A stretch of 64,000 nt of DNA from an uncultured Clostridia bacterium (GTDB taxonomy: Bacteria > Bacillota > Clostridia > TANB77 > CAG-508): positions 62,001-126,000 of the forward strand of contig CAKPAW010000004.1 of assembly GCA_934133165.1 (NCBI GenBank), in the 5' to 3' direction. Positions 42,355 through 49,890 of the stretch are shown here, piece by piece; positions within the stretch are counted from its first letter, which is position 1, and each line of letters begins with the position of its first letter. The position numbers and the translations under genes were made by a program. The notes under the pieces were generated by a model. It did no database searches, was not told where the DNA came from, and worked only from the letters and a program-made list of their open reading frames with translations.

Positions 42355-45300
42355 ATGATAGTAAATCCAGAAATATTAAAAGAACTACGTACCTCTGCAG
42401 GAAACACAATAGAAGAAAAAGCAGAAGGATATGTAGATAGCAAAAAAGTAAAAATAACAAAAGTAACTTATGAAGATAAGAACAACTTTGAAATTCGCTC
42501 TAAAGTAAGAGGCACAGAAATTTATGATGTTCATATAAAAGTGGAAAAAGGCGAAATAGAATATGTAAGTTGTAATTGCCCAGACTATTATGGACACTAT
42601 GGAACATGTAAGCATATTCTAGCGACAGCTATAGAATTTAGTAACAACGAAAATTATGTAAGAATATTTTCTGGAGATATAGAACAAAAACCAACAGATA
42701 TACAAATGTATAATAAATATCAAAAAAGAGAAGAAAAATATCGTGAATTTAAACAATTAATAAACAACTTTTATCCAACTCATGAGGAAACAAATGAGCA
42801 AAATAAAACGAAGATTATGCCACATAGCATAAAAATAGAACCAAAACTAATTTACAATACATATCTAAAAACATTAAAAATGGAAGTAAAAATTGGAGAA
42901 AAACAATTTTACAAAATAAAAAATCTAGTTGAATTTTATGACAGAATGCAAAAGAAGGAATTTTATCGTTATGGAACAAAACTTGAATTTGTACACGAAG
43001 AAGAAGCATTTGATAAAGAGTCAATACCACTATTACAATACATTTTAAAGTATGCAGAAATAATAAAATATGCAAACGAAGCAACAAACCAATACACATA
43101 TTATGGAAGAACAATGGAAGATAGCTATATAACTATTTCTAATACAGGTATGGACGAATTATTTGAAGTATTAGAGGGGAAAGAAGTTATACTTCAAAAA
43201 GAAAATATAGAAAAGAAAATATTATTCTTAAAACAAACACCAGAAATAAAATTTGAAATAAAAGAAGAAAATGCAAAAGAATATGCATTAATTCCTAACA
43301 TAGATGTTTATGAATATGATGTAATTGAAGGCAGAAAAGCTATATATTTCTTTATGCAAAACATCTTATATAAATGTGATGATAGTTTCAAAGAAACATT
43401 AAAATTACTTCAAACATTTAGAAACAGTTTTACAAACCATATAGTATTTCCAAAGAAAGAAGTTTCAAAACTATTTTCAATAGTATTTCCAAAAGTAAGA
43501 GACAAAATAGAAGTAAGTAGCTTAAATGAAGATGAAATAAAAAAATATATACCAAAAGAGCTTTTTGTAAAAGTATATTTAGACTATAATGAGCAAAATT
43601 TTATAACAGCAGATATAAGATTTATATATGAAGATAAAGAATTCAATCCATTATTAGAGCAAGAGATGGGCTTCGCAAGAGATGTAGCAAAGGAAGATGA
43701 AGTACTAGAAATATTTAAAAATTCTGGTTTCATGTTAGAAGTTGAAAAAGCAAGATTAATTTTGGTTAATGAAAACTTAATCTATAATTTTTTATCTTCA
43801 GATATTGAGACATACATGAAAAAATTTGAAGTTTTAGCAACAGACAATTTTAAGAAAAAAGAAATAAAAGAACCTAAAATTGGAAGTTTAGGAGTAAGAA
43901 TAGAAAACAATTTACTAAGTGTAGATTTCTCAAATTTAGACTTTGAACCATCAGAATTAAAAGAAATAATGCAAAAATATCACTTAAAGAAAAAATATCA
44001 TAGATTAAAAGATGGAAGTTTTATAACATTAGAAAAAAACGAAACAATAGAACTTTTAGATAGTATGACAAATGGGCTAGATATAAACTTTAAAGAACTA
44101 GAAAAAGGCGAAGTTAAACTTCCTATATATAGAAGTTTATATTTAGACAGAATGTTAGAAAATATAAAAGGTACAATAATTACTAAAAATGAAAATTACA
44201 AAGAGTTGGTAAACAAGGTTGAAAATAAAGAACTAAATGAAGAAATAAACTTACCTAAAAATTTAAATGCATCTTTAAGAAGTTATCAAAAGGTAGGATA
44301 CAAATGGTTAAAAGTATTAGATAACTATGGATTTGGCGGAATATTAGCAGACGACATGGGACTTGGAAAAACAATTCAACTATTGGCAGTAATCTTAGAT
44401 TATGTACAAAACGAAAAAAAGCCAAAACCAAGTATTGTTGTATGTCCAAGCTCACTTTCACTAAACTGGCAAAATGAAATAAAAAAATTCACACCAGATT
44501 TAACATCACTTGTAATACATGGAAATGCAGATGAAAGAGTAAAGCAGATAAAAAGTATACCAAAATATAACATAGTAATTACATCGTATGACTTGTTAAA
44601 AAGAGATATAGAAACATACAAAGAGCTAAATTATGAATTCAAGTTTATAATTGCAGATGAAGCACAATATATTAAAAATAACAATACACAAAATGCAAAA
44701 GCTATAAAAGAGATAAATGCAAGCACAAAATATGCTTTAACAGGAACTCCAATAGAAAACTCTTTATCAGAATTATGGTCTATATTTGACTTTATAATGC
44801 CAGGATATTTATTTGGCTATAGGAAATTTAAAGAATTATATGAAATGCCAATAGTAAAAGATGAAGATAGTGTGGCTATGAGAAAACTAAAAATGCTTAT
44901 AGAGCCATTTATATTAAGAAGAATAAAAGGAGAGGTTTTAACAGAACTTCCAGATAAAACAATAACAGTACTTAATAATGAAATGGAAGAAGAACAACAA
45001 AAAATATATATGTCTTATATGCAAAATGCTAGAAGTGAAATGATGCAAGAAATAAATGTTAATGGTTTTGAAAAGAGTCAAATAAAAATACTAGCACTAT
45101 TAATGAGATTAAGACAAATATGTTGCCATCCAGCTTTATTTTTAAGTGACTATAAAGCAGAAAGCAGTAAACTTAATCAATGTATAGAAGTAATAAAAGA
45201 CGCTGTAGACTCAGGTCACAAAATTTTACTATTTTCTAGTTATACAGGGATGTTTCCTTTGATAGAAGAAAAACTAAAAAAAGAAAAAATAGAATATTCT

Positions 45301-45675
45301 AAACTAACTGGACAAACAAAAGTTGGTGAAAGAATTAAACTTGTAGATGAATTTAATGAAGATGAAAATAAAAAGGTATTTCTAATTTCATTAAAAGCAG
45401 GAGGAACAGGACTAAACTTAATTGGTGCAGACATGGTAATTCACTATGATCCATGGTGGAATATATCAGCAGAAAACCAAGCAACAGATAGAACATATAG
45501 AATAGGACAAAAGAAAAATGTTCAAGTATATAAGTTAATTACAAAAAACTCTATAGAAGAAAAAATTTATGAACTACAAGAAAGAAAATCAAAGCTTATA
45601 GATAACGTATTATCTACGAACGAAATATTCTTAAACAAACTTTCTAAAGAAGAAATAATGGAATTGTTTAAATAA
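42355..45675 (+). CDS. SWIM zinc-finger SNF2-family helicase/ATPase
   Basis: A 1106-aa SWI2/SNF2 ATPase of the bacterial type with an N-terminal SWIM zinc finger (CNCPDYYGHYGTCKH near residues 73-87) and an SNF2-associated middle region. The motor has GGILADDMGLGKTIQLL near 660-676, DEAQ near 769, TGTPIENSLSELWS near 797-810, and the C-terminal helicase domain with GGTGLNLIGAD and DRTYRIGQ near 1040-1050. Such proteins translocate on DNA and may help RNA polymerase recycling or repair. AGAAGGAG precedes ATG 42355. No nuclease or methylase is adjacent, so a defence role is not suggested here. Confidence 0.92.
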   Translation: MIVNPEILKELRTSAGNTIEEKAEGYVDSKKVKITKVTYEDKNNFEIRSKVRGTEIYDVHIKVEKGEIEYVSCNCPDYYGHYGTCKHILATAIEFSNNENYVRIFSGDIEQKPTDIQMYNKYQKREEKYREFKQLINNFYPTHEETNEQNKTKIMPHSIKIEPKLIYNTYLKTLKMEVKIGEKQFYKIKNLVEFYDRMQKKEFYRYGTKLEFVHEEEAFDKESIPLLQYILKYAEIIKYANEATNQYTYYGRTMEDSYITISNTGMDELFEVLEGKEVILQKENIEKKILFLKQTPEIKFEIKEENAKEYALIPNIDVYEYDVIEGRKAIYFFMQNILYKCDDSFKETLKLLQTFRNSFTNHIVFPKKEVSKLFSIVFPKVRDKIEVSSLNEDEIKKYIPKELFVKVYLDYNEQNFITADIRFIYEDKEFNPLLEQEMGFARDVAKEDEVLEIFKNSGFMLEVEKARLILVNENLIYNFLSSDIETYMKKFEVLATDNFKKKEIKEPKIGSLGVRIENNLLSVDFSNLDFEPSELKEIMQKYHLKKKYHRLKDGSFITLEKNETIELLDSMTNGLDINFKELEKGEVKLPIYRSLYLDRMLENIKGTIITKNENYKELVNKVENKELNEEINLPKNLNASLRSYQKVGYKWLKVLDNYGFGGILADDMGLGKTIQLLAVILDYVQNEKKPKPSIVVCPSSLSLNWQNEIKKFTPDLTSLVIHGNADERVKQIKSIPKYNIVITSYDLLKRDIETYKELNYEFKFIIADEAQYIKNNNTQNAKAIKEINASTKYALTGTPIENSLSELWSIFDFIMPGYLFGYRKFKELYEMPIVKDEDSVAMRKLKMLIEPFILRRIKGEVLTELPDKTITVLNNEMEEEQQKIYMSYMQNARSEMMQEINVNGFEKSQIKILALLMRLRQICCHPALFLSDYKAESSKLNQCIEVIKDAVDSGHKILLFSSYTGMFPLIEEKLKKEKIEYSKLTGQTKVGERIKLVDEFNEDENKKVFLISLKAGGTGLNLIGADMVIHYDPWWNISAENQATDRTYRIGQKKNVQVYKLITKNSIEEKIYELQERKSKLIDNVLSTNEIFLNKLSKEEIMELFK

Positions 45676-45698
45676 AATGGAAATTATTGTAAAAGCAC

Positions 45699-45727
45699 TT
45701 GACAATATAAAAGCAATATAGTATTAT
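45699..45727 (+). promoter_or_regulatory. promoter of candidate antitoxin RNA 2
   Basis: TTGACA at 45699-45704, 17-bp spacer, TATTAT at 45722-45727; same consensus as the promoter at 37116. No ORF follows on this strand. Confidence 0.75.
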
Positions 45728-45732
45728 TATTT

Positions 45733-45804
45733 TAGAAATAGCATTAAGTGATTATTTATAAAACCAATAAAAAAACTCGCGAGTTCCGTTCGCGAGTTTT
45801 TTAT
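45733..45804 (+). ncRNA. candidate type I antitoxin small RNA 2
   Basis: Predicted RNA of about 70 nt ending in the terminator at 45769-45802. Its 5' half contains 45740-45766, which matches 45862-45888 at 24 of 27 positions. The latter is antisense to the start codon and first six codons of the hydrophobic ORF at 45816-45881 and reaches its ribosome binding site edge. Pairing would be about 27 nt with two mismatches and a G-U pair opposite the G of AUG. The layout is that of par/Fst-type RNA II. Expression is not shown. Confidence 0.65.
45769..45802. terminator. bidirectional terminator shared by small RNA 2 and toxin mRNA 2
   Basis: AAAAAACTCGCG (45770-45781) pairs with CGCGAGTTTTTT (45791-45802). 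U-rich on both strands, between convergent transcripts. Confidence 0.9.
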
Positions 45805-45815
45805 GTACATATTTA

Positions 45816-45881
45816 TTATTTAAATAATAAAAGAATTAAATAAATAATTATAAGTACAATAAGCATTAAGTGCTTGTTCAT
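45816..45881 (-). CDS. 21-aa hydrophobic peptide, candidate type I toxin 2
   Basis: A 21-codon ORF: MNKHLM, then a run of Leu/Ile/Val/Tyr, ending LLLFK. The whole peptide is essentially one membrane helix with basic ends, as in small type I toxins. AGGAGG at 45894-45889 on the minus strand is seven bases before ATG 45881, an optimal site. A promoter (45930-45958) and a bidirectional terminator frame the transcript. Convergent to an RNA with antisense match to its start region. The family is not recognised; toxicity is inference. Confidence 0.7.
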   Translation of the reverse strand: MNKHLMLIVLIIIYLILLLFK

Positions 45882-45888
45882 AAAACCA
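45862..45888. repeat. direct-repeat partner at the toxin 2 start
   Basis: 27 nt over the start codon of the 45816-45881 ORF, repeated in the same orientation at 45740-45766 with three changes, one of which gives a G-U pair at the AUG. Confidence 0.75.
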
Positions 45889-45929
45889 CCTCCTTTTAAA
45901 GAATACTCTCTACTGAAGAGGCAGAAAAA

Positions 45930-45958
45930 ATTATATAATATAATTAACATAAAGTAAA
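45930..45958 (-). promoter_or_regulatory. promoter of the 21-aa peptide gene
   Basis: Minus strand TTTACT (45958-45953), 17-bp spacer, TATAAT (45935-45930). Weaker -35 than the opposing small-RNA promoter. Confidence 0.55.
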
Positions 45959-46004
45959 GAAAAATCGTAAGACAAAAAATGACATAAAATTGAAAAATGA
46001 ACAA

Positions 46005-46033
46005 TTGAAAACAATAAGTAAGTATGATATTAT
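46005..46033 (+). promoter_or_regulatory. trmFO promoter
   Basis: TTGAAA at 46005-46010, 17-bp spacer, TATTAT at 46028-46033 preceded by TGA. Confidence 0.65.
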
Positions 46034-46064
46034 ATGAATATTAAATAGAGTTAGGAGAAATTAA

Positions 46065-47426
46065 ATGAAAGATTATATAACAATAATAGGTGGAGGTTTA
46101 GCAGGATGTGAAGCGGCATACCAAATAGCAAAAGCAGGAATAAAAGTAAAACTATATGAAATGAAACCAGAAGAGTTTTCTAAAGCTCATACAAATGAAA
46201 ATTTGGCAGAAATAGTATGCAGTAATTCATTTAAATCAAATTTACACACAAACGCATGTGGTTTATTAAAAGAAGAATTAAGAATATTAGATAGCCTGCT
46301 TATAAAAGTTGCAGATGAAACTGCAGTTCCAGCGGGGCAAGCATTAGCAGTAGATAGAGAAAAGTTTTCTGAAAAAGTAACAAATACTTTAGAAAACATG
46401 GAAAATATAGAAATAATAAGAAAAGAAGTAACATCTTTAGAAAATTTAATAAATGATGGAATAGTAATAATAGCAACAGGGCCACTTACATCAAACAAAT
46501 TAGCAGAAGAAATAAAGAAACTAACAGGAGAAAAAGAACTTGCATTTTATGATGCAGCAGCTCCTATAATAGAAAAAGATAGTATAGACTTTAACATAGC
46601 TTTTTATGGAAATAGATATGATGAAGAACGAGGAAAAGACGAAGATGTAGAAGAGTGGAAGAAAAGAATAGAAAACCAAGAACAGAGCTATATAAATCTA
46701 CCTCTGAACAAAGAAGAATATGAAAATTTTGTAAATGAACTAGTAAATGCAGAAATAGTTGAATTACATGAATTTGAAAAAAGAGAAATATTTGAAGGCT
46801 GTATGCCAATAGAGGTTATGGCAAAAAGAGGACTAGACACATTAAGATTTGGTCCTTTAAAACCAGTAGGGTTTACAGACTTAAGAACGGCAAGAAGGCC
46901 ATATGCATTAGTTCAATTAAGACAAGATAATGACGAAGGCACAATATATAACATAGTAGGTTTTCAAACAAATTTAAAATTTGGAGAACAAAAAAGAGTA
47001 TTTTCTTTAATTCCTGGGTTAGAAAATGCAGAATTCATAAAATACGGGGTAATGCACAGAAATACATTTATAAATTCACCAAAACTACTAGATGGTACTT
47101 ATAAAATGAAAGAACATTCAAATATATATTTTGCAGGACAAATAACAGGAGTAGAAGGATATGTTGAATCAATTTCATCTGGAATGGTAGCTTCTTTAAA
47201 TGCAATACAAGATTTTAATAAAACACATAAGAAAATAATATTTCCAAAAGATACAATGATAGGTGCATTAAGCAATTATATATCAACTGATAATGAAAAT
47301 TTCCAACCTATGAATGCAAACTTTGGAATAGTACCTTCTTTAGAAGAAAGAATAAAAGACAAAAAAATAAAATATGGAAAACTTGCAGATAAAGCAATAG
47401 AAAGTTTAAGAAAAGTTACTTTTTAA
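46065..47426 (+). CDS. trmFO: tRNA (uracil-54-C5)-methyltransferase, folate/FAD-dependent
   Basis: Flavoenzyme that makes m5U54 in the T-loop of tRNAs with methylene-tetrahydrofolate as methyl donor. The 453-aa protein starts with the FAD dinucleotide site IIGGGLAGCEAAYQIA (residues 5-20), then KPEEFSKAHTNENLAEIVCSNSFKS and LLKEELR, which are typical of TrmFO rather than GidA. PVGFTDLRTARRPYALVQLRQ near 269-289 and FAGQITGVEGYVESI near 363-377 follow. AGGAG precedes ATG 46065. It is often next to topA; here topA lies 9 kb upstream with the transporter and helicase between. Confidence 0.95.
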   Translation: MKDYITIIGGGLAGCEAAYQIAKAGIKVKLYEMKPEEFSKAHTNENLAEIVCSNSFKSNLHTNACGLLKEELRILDSLLIKVADETAVPAGQALAVDREKFSEKVTNTLENMENIEIIRKEVTSLENLINDGIVIIATGPLTSNKLAEEIKKLTGEKELAFYDAAAPIIEKDSIDFNIAFYGNRYDEERGKDEDVEEWKKRIENQEQSYINLPLNKEEYENFVNELVNAEIVELHEFEKREIFEGCMPIEVMAKRGLDTLRFGPLKPVGFTDLRTARRPYALVQLRQDNDEGTIYNIVGFQTNLKFGEQKRVFSLIPGLENAEFIKYGVMHRNTFINSPKLLDGTYKMKEHSNIYFAGQITGVEGYVESISSGMVASLNAIQDFNKTHKKIIFPKDTMIGALSNYISTDNENFQPMNANFGIVPSLEERIKDKKIKYGKLADKAIESLRKVTF

Positions 47427-47437
47427 AGTAGCTTTTT
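47411..47437 (+). terminator. terminator overlapping the trmFO end
   Basis: AAAAGTTACTTT (47411-47422) pairs with AAAGTAGCTTTT (47425-47436), followed by T and ACTTTTTTA. Confidence 0.65.
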
Positions 47438-47455
47438 ACTTTTTTATATTTTAGG

Positions 47456-47480
47456 AAAGTTATCATAGTATGATAACTTT
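47456..47480. promoter_or_regulatory. 25-bp perfect palindrome
   Basis: AAAGTTATCATA-G-TATGATAACTTT at 47456-47480, a dyad with a one-base centre, 93 bp upstream of the coiled-coil gene promoter. The single-base centre is more like an operator than an RNA hairpin. No regulator is recognised. The rest of the 47427-47647 gap has only the promoter. Confidence 0.5.
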
Positions 47481-47572
47481 AAAAAATGTATTAAAAATAA
47501 AGAAAAATGTTACAAAAATAAGTCAAAAATATTAAATTTTTATAACATTTTTAATTATTTTACATAATATTG

Positions 47573-47601
47573 TTGCACGTTATGTAATTTTATGGTAAAA
47601 T
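47573..47601 (+). promoter_or_regulatory. promoter of the coiled-coil gene cluster
   Basis: TTGCAC at 47573-47578, 17-bp spacer, TAAAAT at 47596-47601 with TG two bases before it. Confidence 0.65.
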
Positions 47602-47647
47602 AATAAGCAAGTATGAGAATACAAAAGAATTGAAAGGAGAAAAAACT

Positions 47648-47785
47648 ATGGATAAAGATATAGTTAACTTTGAAGATTATGATATACAAGTAGATTTAAA
47701 AGAAATTGAAAAAATGGACAAAAAAGAATTAGAGAAATGTAAGAAAAAAATAGAAGAAATAAAAGAAATGTTAAATAAAAAATAG
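47648..47785 (+). CDS. 45-aa charged coiled-coil protein
   Basis: A 45-codon ORF starting MDKDIVNFEDYDIQVD, with a strongly charged helical C-terminal half (KELEKCKKKIEEIKEML). AAAGGAG lies eight bases upstream, and it follows a good promoter, so it should be translated. No family is recognised. It is the first of three adjacent small genes encoding Lys/Glu-rich helical proteins without signal peptides or membrane segments, and may be a partner of the next product. Confidence 0.6.
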   Translation: MDKDIVNFEDYDIQVDLKEIEKMDKKELEKCKKKIEEIKEMLNKK

Positions 47786-47803
47786 AAAGGGGAAATAGAA
47801 ACT

Positions 47804-48754
47804 ATGAAATTTGAAGACGAATTTTTTAATGAAGGAGAAGATCAAGAAAATAAACAATCTCTAGATGAAATAAAAAAACAAGCAGAAAAAGATAAAGTTT
47901 CAAAATTATATGAACAATTAGAAAAAATACAAGAAAAATTATCTAACCAAGAATTATCACCACTAAAAAGATTTTTGTTAGAAAATAAATTATCAATTAT
48001 AGAAATTAGACTAGAAAGACAACTTGCTAAATTAGATATGAGAGAGTATAAAGAAGAGTATGAAGAATCAAAAAATGAATTATATGATGATTTTAATGAA
48101 AAACTAAAAGTTAAGAATAATGAGTTAGAAGACATATTTGAAGAAATTGAACTACAAGAAAGAAAAATTGAACAAAAGATGTCTAGAATGAAAGATAGAG
48201 ATGCAGATTATAAAGAAATCAATAGTGTTAGAACTGGTAGAAAATTGGAAAAAAATTCACGATCAGTATATCAATTTAAAGCAACAGAAAAAGTAGACAA
48301 CGCTTTACAAAAACAACAAAAGGAATTAGAAAAGTTAAAAGCTAAAAAAGACTTAAAAAAAGAAGAAATTATTAACTTTAAAAAAGAATTCATTGAAAAT
48401 GAAAAAATGATGGATTCACAAATTGGTAAAGAGATAAAAGAATATAAACCATCTTTATGGCAAAGCTTTAAAACAATATTTTTAGAAATATCAGATAATT
48501 TTATAAGCTGGAGAAATAGTTCTAAACAAGAAAAAGAAGCAGTAAGAAATGCCAAAAGAGAAGCGCGTACAAATGCGAGAATTGATCAAAGTATAGAAAG
48601 CAACGCACAAAATAGAGAAAGAATGGAAGATTTTAAAGGAAGAGTAAACTATCACATTCCTTTAGAAGAACAAAAAGAATATTCAGAAAGAACACAAGAA
48701 GAATTAGAACGTGTAAGTGGAGAGGTAATAGAAAATCCTAGACAAGAAAAATGA
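47804..48754 (+). CDS. 316-aa coiled-coil protein, unrecognised
   Basis: I cannot assign this gene. The protein is soluble, very rich in Glu and Lys, and almost wholly predicted helical. Heptad-like stretches lie near residues 15-50, 60-150 (ELEDIFEEIELQERKIEQKMSR) and 165-210. A conserved-looking non-coil patch, PSLWQSFKTIFLEISDNFISW, is near 220-240, followed by an Arg/Asn-rich segment. AAAGGGG precedes ATG 47804, and it sits 18 bases after the 45-aa ORF. It could be a scaffold or cytoskeletal-type protein; nothing in the context proves a role. Confidence 0.6.
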   Translation: MKFEDEFFNEGEDQENKQSLDEIKKQAEKDKVSKLYEQLEKIQEKLSNQELSPLKRFLLENKLSIIEIRLERQLAKLDMREYKEEYEESKNELYDDFNEKLKVKNNELEDIFEEIELQERKIEQKMSRMKDRDADYKEINSVRTGRKLEKNSRSVYQFKATEKVDNALQKQQKELEKLKAKKDLKKEEIINFKKEFIENEKMMDSQIGKEIKEYKPSLWQSFKTIFLEISDNFISWRNSSKQEKEAVRNAKREARTNARIDQSIESNAQNRERMEDFKGRVNYHIPLEEQKEYSERTQEELERVSGEVIENPRQEK

Positions 48755-48772
48755 ATATGTAATAATTCAAAA

Positions 48773-49141
48773 ATGAAAAAAATAATTCAAAAATTTTCTA
48801 AATCAGAAAAAGCAAAGACAATTGAAAGAAAAAAGAATAGGAAAACAAAATTACAAGAAAGTGAAAACGAACTTTTAGAGTTAGAACAAATAATAAAAGA
48901 TGCTGAGATGAAAGAAATCATCGAAATGGCAACAAAAGAAGTGGAGAACAATCAAATAAACATAGAAGCAATAGAAAATTCAGCGAGTCATGAAACTAAA
49001 AGACTTATGATAGGTATTCAAATGGAAATTATAAAAAAAGAAAGAAAATTAAATATGTCAAAAATAGAAATAAATGAAAAAGAAGCATTACGAAAAGCTG
49101 AAGAAAAAGTTAAAAAGATGCCAGAAGATATAGAAAAATAA
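48773..49141 (+). CDS. 122-aa basic coiled-coil protein, unrecognised
   Basis: Third gene of the coiled-coil cluster, 18 bases after the previous stop. The protein starts MKKIIQKFSKSEKAK, is Lys/Glu-rich and helical (ELLELEQIIKDAEMKEIIEMA), and has no membrane segment. No clear ribosome binding site precedes ATG 48773, so translation may depend on coupling with the upstream gene. No family is recognised. It ends next to the str operon promoter. Confidence 0.5.
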   Translation: MKKIIQKFSKSEKAKTIERKKNRKTKLQESENELLELEQIIKDAEMKEIIEMATKEVENNQINIEAIENSASHETKRLMIGIQMEIIKKERKLNMSKIEINEKEALRKAEEKVKKMPEDIEK

Positions 49142-49152
49142 CATATTTTATA

Positions 49153-49181
49153 TTGACATATAAACCAAAAAGTGATAAAAT
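49153..49181 (+). promoter_or_regulatory. str operon promoter
   Basis: TTGACA at 49153-49158, 17-bp spacer, TAAAAT at 49176-49181 with TG two bases upstream: one of the best promoters in the window. The predicted start falls at the 5' arm of the hairpin below. Confidence 0.8.
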
Positions 49182-49184
49182 AAT

Positions 49185-49236
49185 AACCGCTAGTGTAAAA
49201 TGCTAAACATAGCATTTCCGTAGCGGTTTTATTTTG
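49185..49236 (+). terminator. hairpin with U-rich tail at the start of the rpsL leader
   Basis: Outer arms AACCGCTA (49185-49192) and TAGCGGTT (49221-49228), inner arms AAATGCTA (49198-49205) and TAGCATTT (49210-49217), then TTATTTTG. Either it ends the coiled-coil operon, with the str promoter overlapping it, or it is a 5'-end attenuator or stabiliser of the str mRNA. Confidence 0.65.
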
Positions 49237-49280
49237 TCGAAAGATAGAATGAAAATAAAATTTAAGGAGGTGAAATTTAA

Positions 49281-49694
49281 GTGCCAACAATTAACCAATT
49301 AGTAAGAAAAGGAAGACATACTGCAACAACTAAATCTACATCACCAGCTCTACAACATGGTTACAATTCTATGAAGAAAAAAGTAACAGATAGAAGAGCA
49401 CCACAAAAAAGAGGTGTATGTACAGTAGTTAAAACAGTAACACCTAAAAAGCCAAACTCTGCTTTAAGAAAAGTAGCCAGAGTAAGACTTTCAAATGGGT
49501 ATGAAGTAACATCTTATATTCCTGGAATCGGACATAACCTACAAGAGCATAGCGTTGTTCTAATTAGAGGTGGAAGGGTAAAAGATTTACCTGGTGTTCG
49601 TTACCACATTATAAGAGGTACATTAGACACAGCTGGTGTAAAAGACAGAATGCAAGCTAGATCTAAGTACGGAGCAAAAAGACCTAAAAAATAG
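49281..49694 (+). CDS. rpsL: 30S ribosomal protein S12
   Basis: Decoding-centre protein of the small subunit. It is 137 aa with the universal signatures PTINQLVRKGR, PQKRGVCTVVKTVTPKKPNSALRKVARV (about residues 40-70), GIGHNLQEHSVVLIRGGRVKDLPGVRYH (about 80-110). Lys42- and Lys87-equivalent sites (PKKPNS, RVKDLPG) have the streptomycin-sensitive residues. The start is GTG 49281 after AAGGAGGTG. It heads rpsL-rpsG-fusA-tuf behind its own strong promoter, rather than following rpoC. Confidence 0.98.
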   Translation: MPTINQLVRKGRHTATTKSTSPALQHGYNSMKKKVTDRRAPQKRGVCTVVKTVTPKKPNSALRKVARVRLSNGYEVTSYIPGIGHNLQEHSVVLIRGGRVKDLPGVRYHIIRGTLDTAGVKDRMQARSKYGAKRPKK

Positions 49695-49741
49695 AAAATA
49701 ATTTTAGTGCATATAAGAAATTACTAATTTGAAGTAGAAGT

Positions 49742-49882
49742 TAAATTTTTAGCTTTGGTGCTTAAATTTATAATAGATTATACGCGCTATACTGAAGAAG
49801 TTTGAGAAGAAAATAAAGTATTAAATTTCTTAAGAGTACCAAAGATACTTTTATATAGGTATCTAACATATTAATAAGGAGG
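49742..49882 (+). promoter_or_regulatory. structured 196-nt spacer before rpsG
   Basis: The rpsL-rpsG gap is unusually long. It holds a stem-loop (TAAATTTTTAGC 49742-49753 with GCTTAAATTTA 49760-49770, one bulge) and a smaller one (AGATAC and GTATCT near 49850-49872) before the AAGGAGGG site. S7 is known to bind the str mRNA in this gap in E. coli; a ribosomal-protein leader here is inference. Confidence 0.4.
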
Positions 49883-49890
49883 GAAGAATA

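Noticed and set aside
42355..45675. SNF2 helicase as part of a DISARM- or Septu-like defence island
   Set aside because: No methylase, nuclease or DUF1998 gene adjacent; SWIM-SNF2 proteins are widespread single genes in Firmicutes.
45816..46004. 62-codon reading of the minus-strand ORF containing the 21-aa peptide
   Set aside because: The AGGAGG site and promoter spacing place the start at the internal ATG at 45881; the upstream part lies across the promoter and leader.
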